DNA of 50,319 nt, from NCBI GenBank assembly GCA_004555155.1, contig SFJH01000010.1, forward strand, positions 1-50,319. The letters run 5' to 3'. Below the pieces are notes generated by a model. That model saw nothing but the letters and a program-made list of their open reading frames with translations. It did not search any database and had not been told where the DNA came from. The number at the start of each line of letters is the position of its first letter. Position 1 is the first letter of the stretch. Source of the stretch: Clostridiales bacterium (GTDB taxonomy: Bacteria > Bacillota > Clostridia > Christensenellales > Aristaeellaceae). Position numbers and translations under genes: made by a program. Of the stretch, positions 33,333-42,161 are shown piece by piece.

Positions 33333-33830
33333 ATGGACGAGCGAATCGTCAGTTTTGAGCCGGTGGCCCGCGCGGATGCGCGCCTTCTGATTCTCGGCAC
33401 CATGCCCAGCGTGGAATCGATGCGGCAGGGCTTTTACTATGCGCACCCGCGCAACGCGTTCTGGCCGATGATGGCGGAGGTGCTGGGCGAGGAGCGTCCG
33501 GAGTCCGTGGAGGAGAAGCGGCAGCTGCTGATCCGCCACGCGATCGCGCTGTGGGATGTGGCCCACAGCTGCGTGCGCCCGGGTTCGCTGGACAGCGATA
33601 TCCGGGACGTCTGTCCCAATGATTTTGCCATGCTGTTCGCCCGGTGTCCGGGAATCCGGAAGATCCTTTTCAATGGCGCAACAGCGCAGACGCTGTTTGT
33701 TCGCAAGTGCGGCGCGCTCCCCGAGGGCTGCATCGCGGAGCGCATGCCGTCCACGAGTCCGGCGTATACGCTGCGCTATGAACGCAAGCTGGCGGCATGG
33801 CGCGATGGAATGGAGGGATACTATGTCTGA
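33333..33830 (+). CDS. UDG-superfamily DNA glycosylase (hypoxanthine-DNA glycosylase type)
   Basis: The product has 165 residues. Motif 1 is ILGTMPSVESMRQGFYYAHP (about 20-39) and motif 2 is MPSTSPAY (about 138-145), the pair that marks the family 6 (HDG) branch, which removes deaminated adenine (hypoxanthine) from DNA. The nearby NAFWPMMAEVLG stretch is also typical. It starts a base excision step that an AP endonuclease such as Nfo would continue. It is tightly packed between the sirtuin (3-base gap) and the pyrimidine phosphorylase (8-base overlap), so the three are co-expressed. Confidence 0.88.
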   Translation: MDERIVSFEPVARADARLLILGTMPSVESMRQGFYYAHPRNAFWPMMAEVLGEERPESVEEKRQLLIRHAIALWDVAHSCVRPGSLDSDIRDVCPNDFAMLFARCPGIRKILFNGATAQTLFVRKCGALPEGCIAERMPSTSPAYTLRYERKLAAWRDGMEGYYV

Positions 33831-35148
33831 AATCCTGCGCCTGAGTCCCTGCGAGATCATTCGCAAGAAGCGATTCGGCGGCGAATTGAACGAAACGGAA
33901 ATCCGCGCCTTTGTCAAGGGCGTGGTGGACGGAAGCTTTGCCGATTATCAGATTGCCGCGCTGCTGATGGCGATCTGCATCAATGGCATGTCCGAGCGGG
34001 AGACGCTGGCGCTGACGCTGGAGATGGCGAAGTCCGGCGATATGCTCGATCTCAGGGGCATTTCCGGCGTCAAGGCCGACAAGCATTCCACCGGCGGTGT
34101 GGGAGATACCACGTCGCTGATTCTGGTGCCGCTGGTGGCCTGCTGCGGCGTGAAGATGGCGAAGATGTCCGGGCGCGGCCTGGGCTTCACCGGCGGCACG
34201 CTGGACAAGCTGGAATCCATCCCCGGCATGCGCATCGATCTGAGCACGGACGAGTTTGAACGGCAGGTCAACGAGGTGGGCTGCGCCATCATCGGCCAGA
34301 CGGCGGAGCTGGCGCCGGCGGACAAGGTGCTCTACGCGCTGCGGGATGTGACGGGAACGGTGGATTGCCTGCCGCTGGTGGTGTCGTCCATCCTGTCCAA
34401 GAAGCTGGCGGCGGGCTGCGACGTCGTGGTGCTGGATGTGAAGACCGGCAGCGGCGCGATCATGGACACGCCGGAGAAATCGCGAAAGCTGGCGGAGCTG
34501 ATGGTGCGCATCGGCAATCTCAGCGGCAAGCGGTTTTCTGCGGTGATCACGGACATGGATCAGCCGCTGGGCAACTACATCGGCAACGCGCTGGAGGTGG
34601 AGGAGGCGATCCACGTGCTGGCGGGCCGCGCGGACGGCGATCTGAAGACGGTCTCGCTGGAGCTGGGCGCGCACATCCTCAGAAACGCCGGCAGGGTGCA
34701 GACGGTTCGCGCAGGTGTTGAGCTGCTGGAGGAGAAGATCCGAAGCGGCGAGGGCCTGATGAAGCTCAGGGAGATGATCGCGGCGCAGGGTGGCGATCCC
34801 AGGGTCGTGGAGGATGTGTCCCTGCTGCCGAAGGCGAAGGCGAAGATCGATCTGAAGGCGGATCGCGATGGCTGGCTTGCCGCCATCTGCACCGCCGATG
34901 TGGGAAACGCCGCCAAGCTGCTGGGCGCGGGGCGGGAAAAGAAGACGGACGAGCTCGACCTGTCCGTGGGCGTCGTCATGCACAAGCGCATTGGAGACCG
35001 CGTGCGGGAGGGCGACGTGCTTTGCACATTGCATGTCGGAGAGCGTTCGGATCGGATTGGCGCGTATAATCTGCTCAAGCGCTCGCTGAAAATTGGAAAG
35101 GAGCCCGTGAAAAAGCCGACGCTGATTCACGAGGTTGTGGAAGAATGA
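33823..35148 (+). CDS. pdp: Pyrimidine-nucleoside phosphorylase
   Basis: The product has 441 residues. It has the three-domain layout of thymidine/pyrimidine phosphorylases: an N-terminal helical domain, the phosphate-binding motif KADKHSTGGVGDTTS (84-98), and a C-terminal domain related to lipoyl folds (VGVVMHKRIGDRVREGDVL). It splits uridine, thymidine or deoxyuridine with phosphate in pyrimidine salvage. The length and KxDKHSTGG motif fit the broad-range Pdp of Bacillota. The ATG at 33823 lies within the end of the glycosylase gene and has GGAGGG upstream. The next gene overlaps by 4 bases (ATGA). Confidence 0.94.
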   Translation: MSEILRLSPCEIIRKKRFGGELNETEIRAFVKGVVDGSFADYQIAALLMAICINGMSERETLALTLEMAKSGDMLDLRGISGVKADKHSTGGVGDTTSLILVPLVACCGVKMAKMSGRGLGFTGGTLDKLESIPGMRIDLSTDEFERQVNEVGCAIIGQTAELAPADKVLYALRDVTGTVDCLPLVVSSILSKKLAAGCDVVVLDVKTGSGAIMDTPEKSRKLAELMVRIGNLSGKRFSAVITDMDQPLGNYIGNALEVEEAIHVLAGRADGDLKTVSLELGAHILRNAGRVQTVRAGVELLEEKIRSGEGLMKLREMIAAQGGDPRVVEDVSLLPKAKAKIDLKADRDGWLAAICTADVGNAAKLLGAGREKKTDELDLSVGVVMHKRIGDRVREGDVLCTLHVGERSDRIGAYNLLKRSLKIGKEPVKKPTLIHEVVEE

Positions 35149-36218
35149 AAACCGGGAAACGCAAACCTGGACAAGCCATCCGGCGCGCCGTATTCGGCGG
35201 AGACGGCCGCCTTCGCGCCGGATGGAGATGGATGGCCGGCGTAGCTGCCTATGCTGCGGCGTTTCTGGCGGTTGTCGGGGGATTGGGAGCTGCCTGCGGC
35301 GCGCTGTTCAGCGCCTGGGGGTTGACGCAGGACAATCTGGCCTATGCGCCGCGCTGGGCGCAGGCCGTGGTGGCGTGGCATGCGGACGTGATCTATCTGG
35401 CCGCTTATCTGGCGAGCGCAGTCGTGGGATGGGCAGCGGCCCGGGGATGGACGGCCCGGGCAGAGTGGGCCGGGCGCAGCGTCGGATTCGCCGCGCTGAG
35501 CGGCGCCGCGCTGGGCGCGCTGGTGACGGCGCTCTCCTTGGGGCTGGACAGCATGCGGCTGGAGCGTCCGCTGGGAGAGCCGGCGCTTTCGATGGCGCAG
35601 GCTTCGGCGCTGGCGCTGATGGCGGCGGGATGCCTCAGCCGTGAGGTTCTTGGCAAGCGGCTCCTGTTCGACCCGCTGTGCGCGCGGCTCGGCCGGGGCG
35701 CGGGATATGCTGCGGGCGCGGTCGCTTTCGCGCTGCTCAGCGGCGTGGGATGGAATCCTGTGGGATTCATTGCCGCGCTCATGATGGGCGTCGTTGGATG
35801 CGCGATGTATGAGCGCGGAGGTCTGCGGGCGTCAGCGCTGCTGTGCATCGGCTGGTCGGCCTGGACGTCGGTGCTCTTTGCCTGGCCGGGCGCGGGCAGC
35901 TCCGCGGTCTATCGGATGTATGCCGTGTCAGACGCGTGGCTGACGGGCGGAGAGGCGGGCGCACTGTGCGGCTTTGCCGCATTGGTTGCATGGAGCATTC
36001 TCGCCGCGATTGTACTCAGGGAGGATTTGCGGCGTGTTTTGAATCAGATCAAGCAAGGAAAGGGAAGGGAGAACAATGGGAAAGATTCGAATCGCAATCG
36101 CGGGACTGGGATCCCGCGGGGAGAGCTGCTACGGACAGGCGCTGCTGGAGATGCAGGATCGCGCCGAGGTGGTCGCGCTGGCCGAGCCCAGAGCCGAGCG
36201 GCTCAAAGCCGCCGCTGA
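35145..36218 (+). CDS. CPBP-like membrane protein with lost catalytic motifs
   Basis: The product has 357 residues with about eight membrane helices in the first 310. The layout resembles CPBP (CAAX-processing/Abi) membrane proteases: SREVLGKRLLFDPL (near 165) stands where EExxxR should be, and FALLSGVGWNP followed by FIAALMMGVVGCAMYERGG stands where FxxxH and the glycine-rich helix should be. The paired glutamates, the arginine and both histidines are missing, so it is probably not a protease. The last 45 residues are Arg- and Gly-rich and are only the out-of-frame reading of the next gene, a 143-base overlap. Either the natural stop was lost or the tail is tolerated. It overlaps pdp by 4 bases. 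Confidence 0.6.
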   Translation: MKTGKRKPGQAIRRAVFGGDGRLRAGWRWMAGVAAYAAAFLAVVGGLGAACGALFSAWGLTQDNLAYAPRWAQAVVAWHADVIYLAAYLASAVVGWAAARGWTARAEWAGRSVGFAALSGAALGALVTALSLGLDSMRLERPLGEPALSMAQASALALMAAGCLSREVLGKRLLFDPLCARLGRGAGYAAGAVAFALLSGVGWNPVGFIAALMMGVVGCAMYERGGLRASALLCIGWSAWTSVLFAWPGAGSSAVYRMYAVSDAWLTGGEAGALCGFAALVAWSILAAIVLREDLRRVLNQIKQGKGRENNGKDSNRNRGTGIPRGELLRTGAAGDAGSRRGGRAGRAQSRAAQSRR

Positions 36219-37356
36219 AGCGCACGGCGTTCCTGCGCAGATGTGCTTTGCCACGGTCGAGGAGATGCTGGAGCAGCCGAAGCTGGCGGATGCGCTGGTG
36301 CTGTGCACACAGGACCGGCAGCATGTGCCGCAGGCGATCGTCGCGCTGCAGAAGGGCTATGACATCATGATGGAGAAGCCGATTTCGCCCGAGCTGGAGG
36401 ATCTGCGCAGAATTGTGCGGGTTGCCCGGGAGTGCGGCCGGAAGGTGCTGGTGTGCCATGTGCTGCGCTATACGCCGTTCTTCGGAAAGATCAAGGACGT
36501 CATTGATTCCGGAGTCATCGGAGAGGTGACGGCGATTCAGACGATTGAAAACGTCGGCTACTGGCATCAGGCCCATAGCTTCGTGCGCGGAAACTGGCGC
36601 AATTCCAATGAGACCAGTCCGATGATCATGCAGAAGTGCTGCCATGATCTGGACTATCTGGTGTGGCTGTCCGGACAGCGCTGCGCGCGCGTGTCCTCCT
36701 TCGGATCGCTGAAGCTGTTCCGTCCGGAGTGTGCGCCCGAGGGCGCAGCCATGCGCTGCATGGACGGCTGCAAGGCCAAGGCGGACTGCCCCTTCGATGC
36801 GGAAAAGATCTATCTGACCAATGAAAAGACCGGCGTGCTGAAGGGAAACAAGGGCTGGCCGCTGGATGTGCTGGCGCTGGATCCCACCGAGGAGAGCGTG
36901 CGCGAGGCCATCGCCACCGGCCCCTATGGCCGCTGCGTCTATCATTGCGACAACAATGTCGTCGATCATCAGATTGTCAGCATGGAGATGGAAAACGGCG
37001 CGACGCTGACGCTGACCATGTGCGCCTTTACGACGGCCGGTTCCCGCACGCTGACCATCATGGGCACCAAGGGCGACATCCGCGCGGACATGAGCGCGAA
37101 TACCATCCGCGTGTGCGCCTTCGGCGGCGAGCCCGAGGTCATCGACGTAACCAAGCTGGCGGCGGACTTCTCCGGCCATGGCGGCGGAGACAAGCAGCTG
37201 ATCAGCCAGTTCATCGACATCGTCGGCGGAAAGGAGCCCGACAGCCGCGTGACGACGCTGGAGGCTTCCGTCGAAAGCCATCTGGTTGCGCTGGCTGCGG
37301 AGGAATCCCGCAAAAGCGCTGGACGTGTGATTGAAATTGCGCCGATGCGCGGTTGA
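36076..37356 (+). CDS. Gfo/Idh/MocA-family NAD(P)-dependent oxidoreductase
   Basis: The product has 426 residues. The Rossmann domain begins IRIAIAGLGSRGESCYG (GxGxxG type, about 4-20), and the family motif EKPIS (about 100-104) holds the catalytic lysine. The C-terminal alpha/beta domain contains a cysteine-rich insert, with cysteines in PECAPEG, AMRCMDGCKAK and ADCPFDAEK, typical of a clostridial subgroup and perhaps metal-binding. A His-Asp pair in CCHDLDYL fits the catalytic site. It likely oxidises or reduces a sugar or inositol derivative; the substrate is unknown. The start is the ATG at 36076 with AAGGGAAGGG upstream, inside the end of the CPBP-like gene. Confidence 0.9.
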   Translation: MGKIRIAIAGLGSRGESCYGQALLEMQDRAEVVALAEPRAERLKAAAEAHGVPAQMCFATVEEMLEQPKLADALVLCTQDRQHVPQAIVALQKGYDIMMEKPISPELEDLRRIVRVARECGRKVLVCHVLRYTPFFGKIKDVIDSGVIGEVTAIQTIENVGYWHQAHSFVRGNWRNSNETSPMIMQKCCHDLDYLVWLSGQRCARVSSFGSLKLFRPECAPEGAAMRCMDGCKAKADCPFDAEKIYLTNEKTGVLKGNKGWPLDVLALDPTEESVREAIATGPYGRCVYHCDNNVVDHQIVSMEMENGATLTLTMCAFTTAGSRTLTIMGTKGDIRADMSANTIRVCAFGGEPEVIDVTKLAADFSGHGGGDKQLISQFIDIVGGKEPDSRVTTLEASVESHLVALAAEESRKSAGRVIEIAPMRG

Positions 37357-37367
37357 GCGCAGCTTAC

Positions 37368-37412
37368 ACAGCAAAGAGCCGTTCCCGGGAGAGGGAACGG
37401 CTCTTTGTGCTG
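37368..37412 (+). terminator. Intrinsic terminator of the sirtuin-oxidoreductase operon
   Basis: A 14-bp perfect stem (AAAGAGCCGTTCCC 37373-37386 with its complement 37393-37406) is followed by GTGCTGC. The poly-T is formed only by the CTCTTTG part. Confidence 0.75.
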
Positions 37413-37426
37413 CGGCAGAAAAGGAC

Positions 37427-37470
37427 ATGAAAACAGACCGCCGCCCAGAGCGGGAGCGGTCTGTTTTCAT
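37427..37470. terminator. Terminator of hisS-aspS (bidirectional form)
   Basis: A 14-bp perfect stem (ATGAAAACAGACCG 37427-37440 with CGGTCTGTTTTCAT 37457-37470) lies just after the aspS stop on the minus strand. Confidence 0.8.
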
Positions 37471-37478
37471 GCAAAAGC

Positions 37479-39263
37479 TTATTCCTCTTCGGACAGGTCG
37501 ACCTTGATCTTCAGGGTCTCCAGCTGATCGGGGCGTACATCCGCAGGCGTCTCCATCATCAGGCAGTTCGCGCTGGTGGCCTTCGGGAAGGCAATAACGT
37601 CGCGCAGGCTGTCGCTGTCGGTCAGCAGCATGACCAGACGGTCGATGCCGAACGCCAGACCGCCGTGGGGCGGAGCGCCGTACTTGAACGCGTCGAGCAG
37701 GAAGCCGAAACGATGATGGGCCTCCTCGCTGGAGAGGCCGATCATGTCGAACATCTGCGCCTGCAGGTCGGCGCGGTGGATGCGGATGGAGCCGGAGGCC
37801 AGCTCGATGCCGTTCATCACCAGGTCGTAGGCGCGGGAGCGCACCTTCTCCTTGTCGGTGTCGAGATACTGGTTGTCCTCGGTGTACCAGCTGGTGAAGG
37901 GATGATGGGCGGCGACGTAGCGGCCCTCCTCCTCGCTGTACTCGAACAGCGGGAACTCGGTGACCCAGAACAGGTTGTACAGGCTGTGATCGATCAGGCT
38001 GTGGCGCTTGGCGATCTCGCAGCGCAGCGCGCCCAGCGACTGCCAGACCACGCTCTTCTTGTCCGCGCCGAAGAACACGATGTCGCCGGGCTCGGCGTTC
38101 ATGGCGGTGCGGACGGCCTCGATCAGCTCCGGGGTCAGGAACTTGTTGAACGAGGACTTGACGTTGCCGTCGGCGGTGAAGGTCATGTAGGGCAGACCCT
38201 TCGCGCGATAGGTCTTCACAAACTCGGCGTAGCTGTCGATCTCCTTGCGGGTCATGGAGGCGAGGCCCTTGGCGTTGATGGCCTCCACGCGGTCGCCGTT
38301 TTCGATGGCGTTTTTGAACACGACGAACTCGCTGTCCTTGACCGCATCCGTCAGGTTCACCAGCCGCATCTCGAAGCGGGTGTCGGGCTTGTCGGAGCCG
38401 TAGTTCTCCATGGCATAGGCCCAGGTCATGCGCGGCAGGGGCAGCTGCAGCTCCACGCCCTTGACCTCGCGGAAGATGCGCGCGAAGACCTTTTCGATCA
38501 CGCCGTAGATGATCTCCTCGTCGATGAAGGACATCTCGATGTCGCACTGGGTGAACTCGGGCTGGCGGTCGGCGCGGTTGTCCTCGTCGCGGAAGCAGCG
38601 GGCGATCTGATAGTACTTGTCAAAGCCGGACAGCATCAGCAGCTGCTTGTAGATCTGGGGGCTCTGGGGCAGCGCGTAGAACGTGCCGGGATGCTGGCGG
38701 CTGGGCACCAGGAAGTCGCGCGCGCCCTCGGGCGTGGACTTGGACAGGATGGGGGTTTCGATCTCGGTGAAGCCCTCCTCGTCCAGCGCGTAGCGGATGC
38801 AGTTGACCACCTTGCTGCGCAGGCGGAGCTTCTCCTGCATGCTGGGGCGGCGCAGATCGAGATAGCGGTACTTCAGGCGCACCAGCTCGTTCTCGTCGGC
38901 CTTGTCGTCGATGTAGATCGGCGGGGTTTCAGACTTGTTCAGCAGCACCGCATCGGTGACGAACACCTCGATGGTGCCGGTCTTGAGTTCGCGGTTGATG
39001 GCGTTCTCGGCGCGCAGGCGCACCTCGCCCTGCACGGTCACGACGTACTCGCTGCGCAGGGAGCGGCCCAGATCGAAGATCTCCTGGGAGCAGACCGCCG
39101 TGTCGAACACCAGCTGCACCAGGCCCTCGCGGTCGCGCAGCCAGACGAACACCACGCCGCCCAGGTCGCGGGTGCGCTGCACCCAGCCGGAAAGGTGGAC
39201 GCTCTGACCGGCCATCGCCTCGGTCAGCAGGCCGCAGTAATGATCTCTCTTATGGGAAAGCAT
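37479..39263 (-). CDS. aspS: Aspartyl-tRNA synthetase
   Basis: The product has 594 residues, bacterial type. An N-terminal OB-fold anticodon-binding domain (SVHLSGWVQRTRDLGGVVFVWLRD, shortened here to GWVQRTRDLGG) is followed by the class II core with motif 1 near FTEIETPIL, motif 2 CFRDEDNRADRQPEFTQ and motif 3 GLAFGIDRLVML. A GAD insertion domain (about 300-400) is present. It charges tRNA-Asp with aspartate. It lies 18 bases after hisS behind a GGGAGGAATG site and is controlled by the same T-box leader. Confidence 0.97.
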   Translation of the reverse strand: MLSHKRDHYCGLLTEAMAGQSVHLSGWVQRTRDLGGVVFVWLRDREGLVQLVFDTAVCSQEIFDLGRSLRSEYVVTVQGEVRLRAENAINRELKTGTIEVFVTDAVLLNKSETPPIYIDDKADENELVRLKYRYLDLRRPSMQEKLRLRSKVVNCIRYALDEEGFTEIETPILSKSTPEGARDFLVPSRQHPGTFYALPQSPQIYKQLLMLSGFDKYYQIARCFRDEDNRADRQPEFTQCDIEMSFIDEEIIYGVIEKVFARIFREVKGVELQLPLPRMTWAYAMENYGSDKPDTRFEMRLVNLTDAVKDSEFVVFKNAIENGDRVEAINAKGLASMTRKEIDSYAEFVKTYRAKGLPYMTFTADGNVKSSFNKFLTPELIEAVRTAMNAEPGDIVFFGADKKSVVWQSLGALRCEIAKRHSLIDHSLYNLFWVTEFPLFEYSEEEGRYVAAHHPFTSWYTEDNQYLDTDKEKVRSRAYDLVMNGIELASGSIRIHRADLQAQMFDMIGLSSEEAHHRFGFLLDAFKYGAPPHGGLAFGIDRLVMLLTDSDSLRDVIAFPKATSANCLMMETPADVRPDQLETLKIKVDLSEEE

Positions 39264-39281
39264 ATCTCATTCCTCCCGAAT

Positions 39282-40538
39282 TTATTTCATTTGCAGAATG
39301 GTCTGAACGGCCTCGCTGCGGGCAACTTCCGCCTCGGAGCTGTTCGACATGTCGCGGATTTTGACGACGCCCTTCTCCAGCTCATCGCCTGCGATGACGA
39401 TGACCTTCGACGCGCCGACCTTGTTGGCATACTTGAACTGGGCCTTCATGCTGCGGGCCGCGTGATCCAGATCGGCCTTCAGTCCGGCGGCGCGCAGCTC
39501 GCTCACCAGGCGCACGCCCTCCATGCGGGCCTCGTCGCCCATGGTGACCACAAACGCGTCGTACAGCGCGGGCGCCTCCGGCGCGATGCCGCGCAGATCC
39601 TGCACCATGATCATGCGCTCAATGCCCATGCCGAAGCCGATGCCGGGGGTGGCGGGGCCGCCGAGCTCCTCGACCAGGCCGTCGTAGCGGCCTCCGCCGC
39701 AGACGGTCAGGTTGCCGCCGGGCGTCTCGGTGATGATCTCAAACACGGTCTTGGTGTAATAGTCCAGGCCGCGGACGATGCGGGGATCGACGGCGTAGTC
39801 GAGGCCCATGGCGGTCAGATACTGCTTCAGCTTCCCGAAATGGGCCGCGCAGTCCGGGCAGAGGTTGTCCAGCATGGCGGGCGCGTCGGTCAGCTTGTCC
39901 GCGTCCTCCTTGCAGTCGAGGATGCGCAGCGGATTGCGCTCGAAGCGCTCCTGACAGGTCTTGCACAGCGTGGAGAGCTTCGGCTCCAGATAGGCGCGCA
40001 GCTTCTCGTGATAGGCCTTGCGGCACTCGGGGCAGCCGATGGAGTTGATGTTCAGCTTCAGATCGCCGATGCCGTTGGCCTCGAGCAGCTGCATGGCCAG
40101 CTGGATGATCTCGGCGTCCACGCTGGCGTCCTTCGCGCCGAACACCTCCACGCCGTTCTGATGGAACTGGCGCAGGCGGCCGGACTGGGGCTTCTCATAG
40201 CGGAAGCAGGGGCAGGAAGCGTAGTAGAGCTTCACCGGCAGCGCGTCGGCATACATGTGGGACTCGATCAGCGCGCGGACTGCGCCGGCAGTTCCCTCCG
40301 GCTTGAGGGTGATGGAGCGGTTGCCCTTGTCGTTGAATGTGTACATTTCCTTCTGGACGACGTCGGTGGTGTCGCCCACGCCGCGCTGGAACAGCTCCGT
40401 GTGCTCAAAAATCGGGGTGCGGATCTCGCGATAGCCCGCGAGCGCGCAGATTCCGCGCATGTTGCCCTCGATCGTCTGCCAACGGTGCGCATCCTTCGGC
40501 AGCATGTCCTGAGTGCCCTTGGGCGCCTGGGTCAGCAT
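39282..40538 (-). CDS. hisS: Histidyl-tRNA synthetase
   Basis: The product has 418 residues. Class II motifs are present: GTQDMLPKD at the N terminus, motif 2 around YASCPCFRYEKPQSGRLRQF, the histidine A peptide RGLDYYTKTVFE and the histidine-binding GGGRYDGLVEELGG. The C-terminal anticodon domain ends with FKYANKVGASKVIVIAGD. It charges tRNA-His. The start is the ATG at 40538, after AAAGGAG; the frame continues open through the T-box leader but that part is not protein. It heads the hisS-aspS operon. Confidence 0.97.
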   Translation of the reverse strand: MLTQAPKGTQDMLPKDAHRWQTIEGNMRGICALAGYREIRTPIFEHTELFQRGVGDTTDVVQKEMYTFNDKGNRSITLKPEGTAGAVRALIESHMYADALPVKLYYASCPCFRYEKPQSGRLRQFHQNGVEVFGAKDASVDAEIIQLAMQLLEANGIGDLKLNINSIGCPECRKAYHEKLRAYLEPKLSTLCKTCQERFERNPLRILDCKEDADKLTDAPAMLDNLCPDCAAHFGKLKQYLTAMGLDYAVDPRIVRGLDYYTKTVFEIITETPGGNLTVCGGGRYDGLVEELGGPATPGIGFGMGIERMIMVQDLRGIAPEAPALYDAFVVTMGDEARMEGVRLVSELRAAGLKADLDHAARSMKAQFKYANKVGASKVIVIAGDELEKGVVKIRDMSNSSEAEVARSEAVQTILQMK

Positions 40539-40574
40539 AGCAAAGACTCCTTTCGGATTAAAGTTCATGAGGAT

Positions 40575-40806
40575 AAAAAAACAGCCTCCGTCCCAACGTA
40601 GGGGCGAAGGTCTCGCGGTGCCACCCTGCTTTGGACGAAAGTCCATCTCAAGGCCCTGTAACGGGGGCGGGGCGCCGCAGAAGCGGATGCTCAGGGGTGT
40701 CGTTCGCCGGAGCCTGGAGCGCGGATGCTTTCAGCCGATGACATCCTTCTCTTGCAGCGCTGTGAACCGGTTACTCTTCCCGTCGACGCATGTGAATCTT
40801 CACGAT
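40575..40806 (-). promoter_or_regulatory. T-box riboswitch leader of hisS-aspS
   Basis: On the minus strand the 14-base T-box AGGGTGGCACCGCG (40614-40627) is followed by an intrinsic terminator (stem 40585-40594 with 40601-40610, T-run 40575-40581). Upstream, Stem I features are visible: AGTA on the 5' side of the specifier loop, an AGAGA-type distal element, and GAAC directly before GACAC (40697-40701). Uncharged tRNA pairing with the specifier and the T-box lets transcription continue. The five bases GACAC contain GAC (Asp) and CAC (His) in overlapping frames. The 5' end is estimated from the promoter. Confidence 0.93.
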
Positions 40807-40812
40807 GCAAAA

Positions 40813-40841
40813 ATTATACGGCCTGACGCGGGGAATGTCAA
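40813..40841 (-). promoter_or_regulatory. Consensus promoter of hisS-aspS
   Basis: Minus strand: perfect TTGACA (40836-40841), a 17-base spacer and perfect TATAAT (40813-40818), just upstream of the T-box leader. Confidence 0.92.
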
Positions 40842-40912
40842 GCAAAATCGTGAAAACTTAAACTGCATTGCGAAGGTTTCCATCGCCGAATGCAACTTTT
40901 CCAAAACCCGGC

Positions 40913-40941
40913 TTGCAAACGGGTCGATTCTGTCGTATCAT
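40913..40941 (+). promoter_or_regulatory. Promoter of the alaX-MATE-HAD operon
   Basis: TTGCAA (40913-40918), a 17-base spacer and TATCAT (40936-40941). The start codon is only 21 bases downstream of the -10, so the leader would be very short. Confidence 0.6.
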
Positions 40942-40961
40942 GGGATCGGAGCGTGATTTTA

Positions 40962-42161
40962 ATGACGAATCGACTGTATTATGACAATGCCTACCTGACG
41001 CAGTTTGACGCGCAGGTGCTCAAATGCATTCCCCGCGGCGACGTCTATGACGTGCTGCTGGACCGCAGCGCCTTTTATCCCACCTCCGGCGGTCAGCCCT
41101 TCGACACGGGCACGCTGGGAGACACCTGCGTGGTGGACGTGAACGTGACCGACGGCGAGGTCTGGCATACGGTGGACGCGCCTCTGCGCGAGGGAAGCGA
41201 GGTTCACGGCGAGATCGACTGGCCGCGGCGCTTCGACCACATGCAGCAGCATGCGGGCGACCATATGATCGCAGGCGCGCTGCACCGGCTGATGGGCGGC
41301 GTGACCATCGGCCTCCACGTCAGCGAGGAGATTTCCACCATCGACGTGGCCATGCCCGGCGGCGCGACGCGCATCTCCGACGGGGACATCCGCCGGATCG
41401 AGCTGGACGTCAACGAGCACATCCAGCGCGACGTTCCGATTCGATGCTGGTTTCCGTCCGAGGAGGAGCTGCCCACGCTGCCGTTGCGCAAAAAGCCCAC
41501 GGTGAGCGAACACGTGCGCATCGTCGCCATCGGCGATGATGAAATGGTGGCCTGCGGCGGAACCCACCCGTCCACCGCGGGACAGATCGGGCTGGTGAAG
41601 ATCGTGTCCGTCGCGCCGGCGCGCGGCAAAATGCGCCTGGCCTTCCTGGCGGGACAGCGCGCGCTGAACGACTATCTGAACTGCCATCAGGCGGCGCACG
41701 CCGCGGCGGAGCTGTTCTCCACCGGCGTGTCCAGCCTGACCTCGAGCATACGCTCGATGCAGGAGCGGCTGCACGCCGCTGAATATGAGCTCGTCCGCCT
41801 GCGCCGGGAGCAGCTGCTGTCCGGAGCGGACGGGATGCTTGCACAGGCGGAGCGGCTTCCCGACGGAACAAGGCTCATCGCGCAATTCGTGGAAGCAGAC
41901 GGAATGCTGCTGCGCGAGCTGGCCTCGAAGCTCATCGAGTCCTCCGGCGTCATCGCGATGCTGGGCGCGATGAACGGCGAGCAGGCCGTCTACGTCTTCG
42001 GCCGCTCGGCCGATGTAAACGCGAATATGGGCGCGCTGCTGCGCGATGCGGCCCGTCCCCTGGGCGGCAAGGGCGGCGGAAAGCCCGACTTCGCCCAGGG
42101 CGGCGGCCCGAAGGAAGTGTTGGCCGCGGCGCGGAACCGCCTGAAGGAGGTGCTCGCATGA
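40962..42161 (+). CDS. AlaX-type alanyl-tRNA editing protein with DHHA1 domain
   Basis: The product has 399 residues. It matches the editing half of AlaRS: AFYPTSGGQPFDTG (38-51), the zinc motif HMQQH (93-97) and the second half CGGTH (198-202), followed by a helical linker and a C-terminal DHHA1 domain with the GGKGGGKPDFAQGGG signature near residue 370. It is therefore a free-standing AlaX-L protein that removes serine or glycine wrongly attached to tRNA-Ala. The start is the ATG at 40962 with GGAG 10 bases before. It overlaps the MATE gene by 4 bases. Confidence 0.93.
   Translation: MTNRLYYDNAYLTQFDAQVLKCIPRGDVYDVLLDRSAFYPTSGGQPFDTGTLGDTCVVDVNVTDGEVWHTVDAPLREGSEVHGEIDWPRRFDHMQQHAGDHMIAGALHRLMGGVTIGLHVSEEISTIDVAMPGGATRISDGDIRRIELDVNEHIQRDVPIRCWFPSEEELPTLPLRKKPTVSEHVRIVAIGDDEMVACGGTHPSTAGQIGLVKIVSVAPARGKMRLAFLAGQRALNDYLNCHQAAHAAAELFSTGVSSLTSSIRSMQERLHAAEYELVRLRREQLLSGADGMLAQAERLPDGTRLIAQFVEADGMLLRELASKLIESSGVIAMLGAMNGEQAVYVFGRSADVNANMGALLRDAARPLGGKGGGKPDFAQGGGPKEVLAAARNRLKEVLA

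Noticed and set aside
37665..40601. A 978-codon open frame on the plus strand opposite aspS and hisS
   Set aside because: It runs antisense through two synthetases and the T-box leader. Its composition is low-complexity (Ala, Gly, Val, His, Gln), so it is a shadow.
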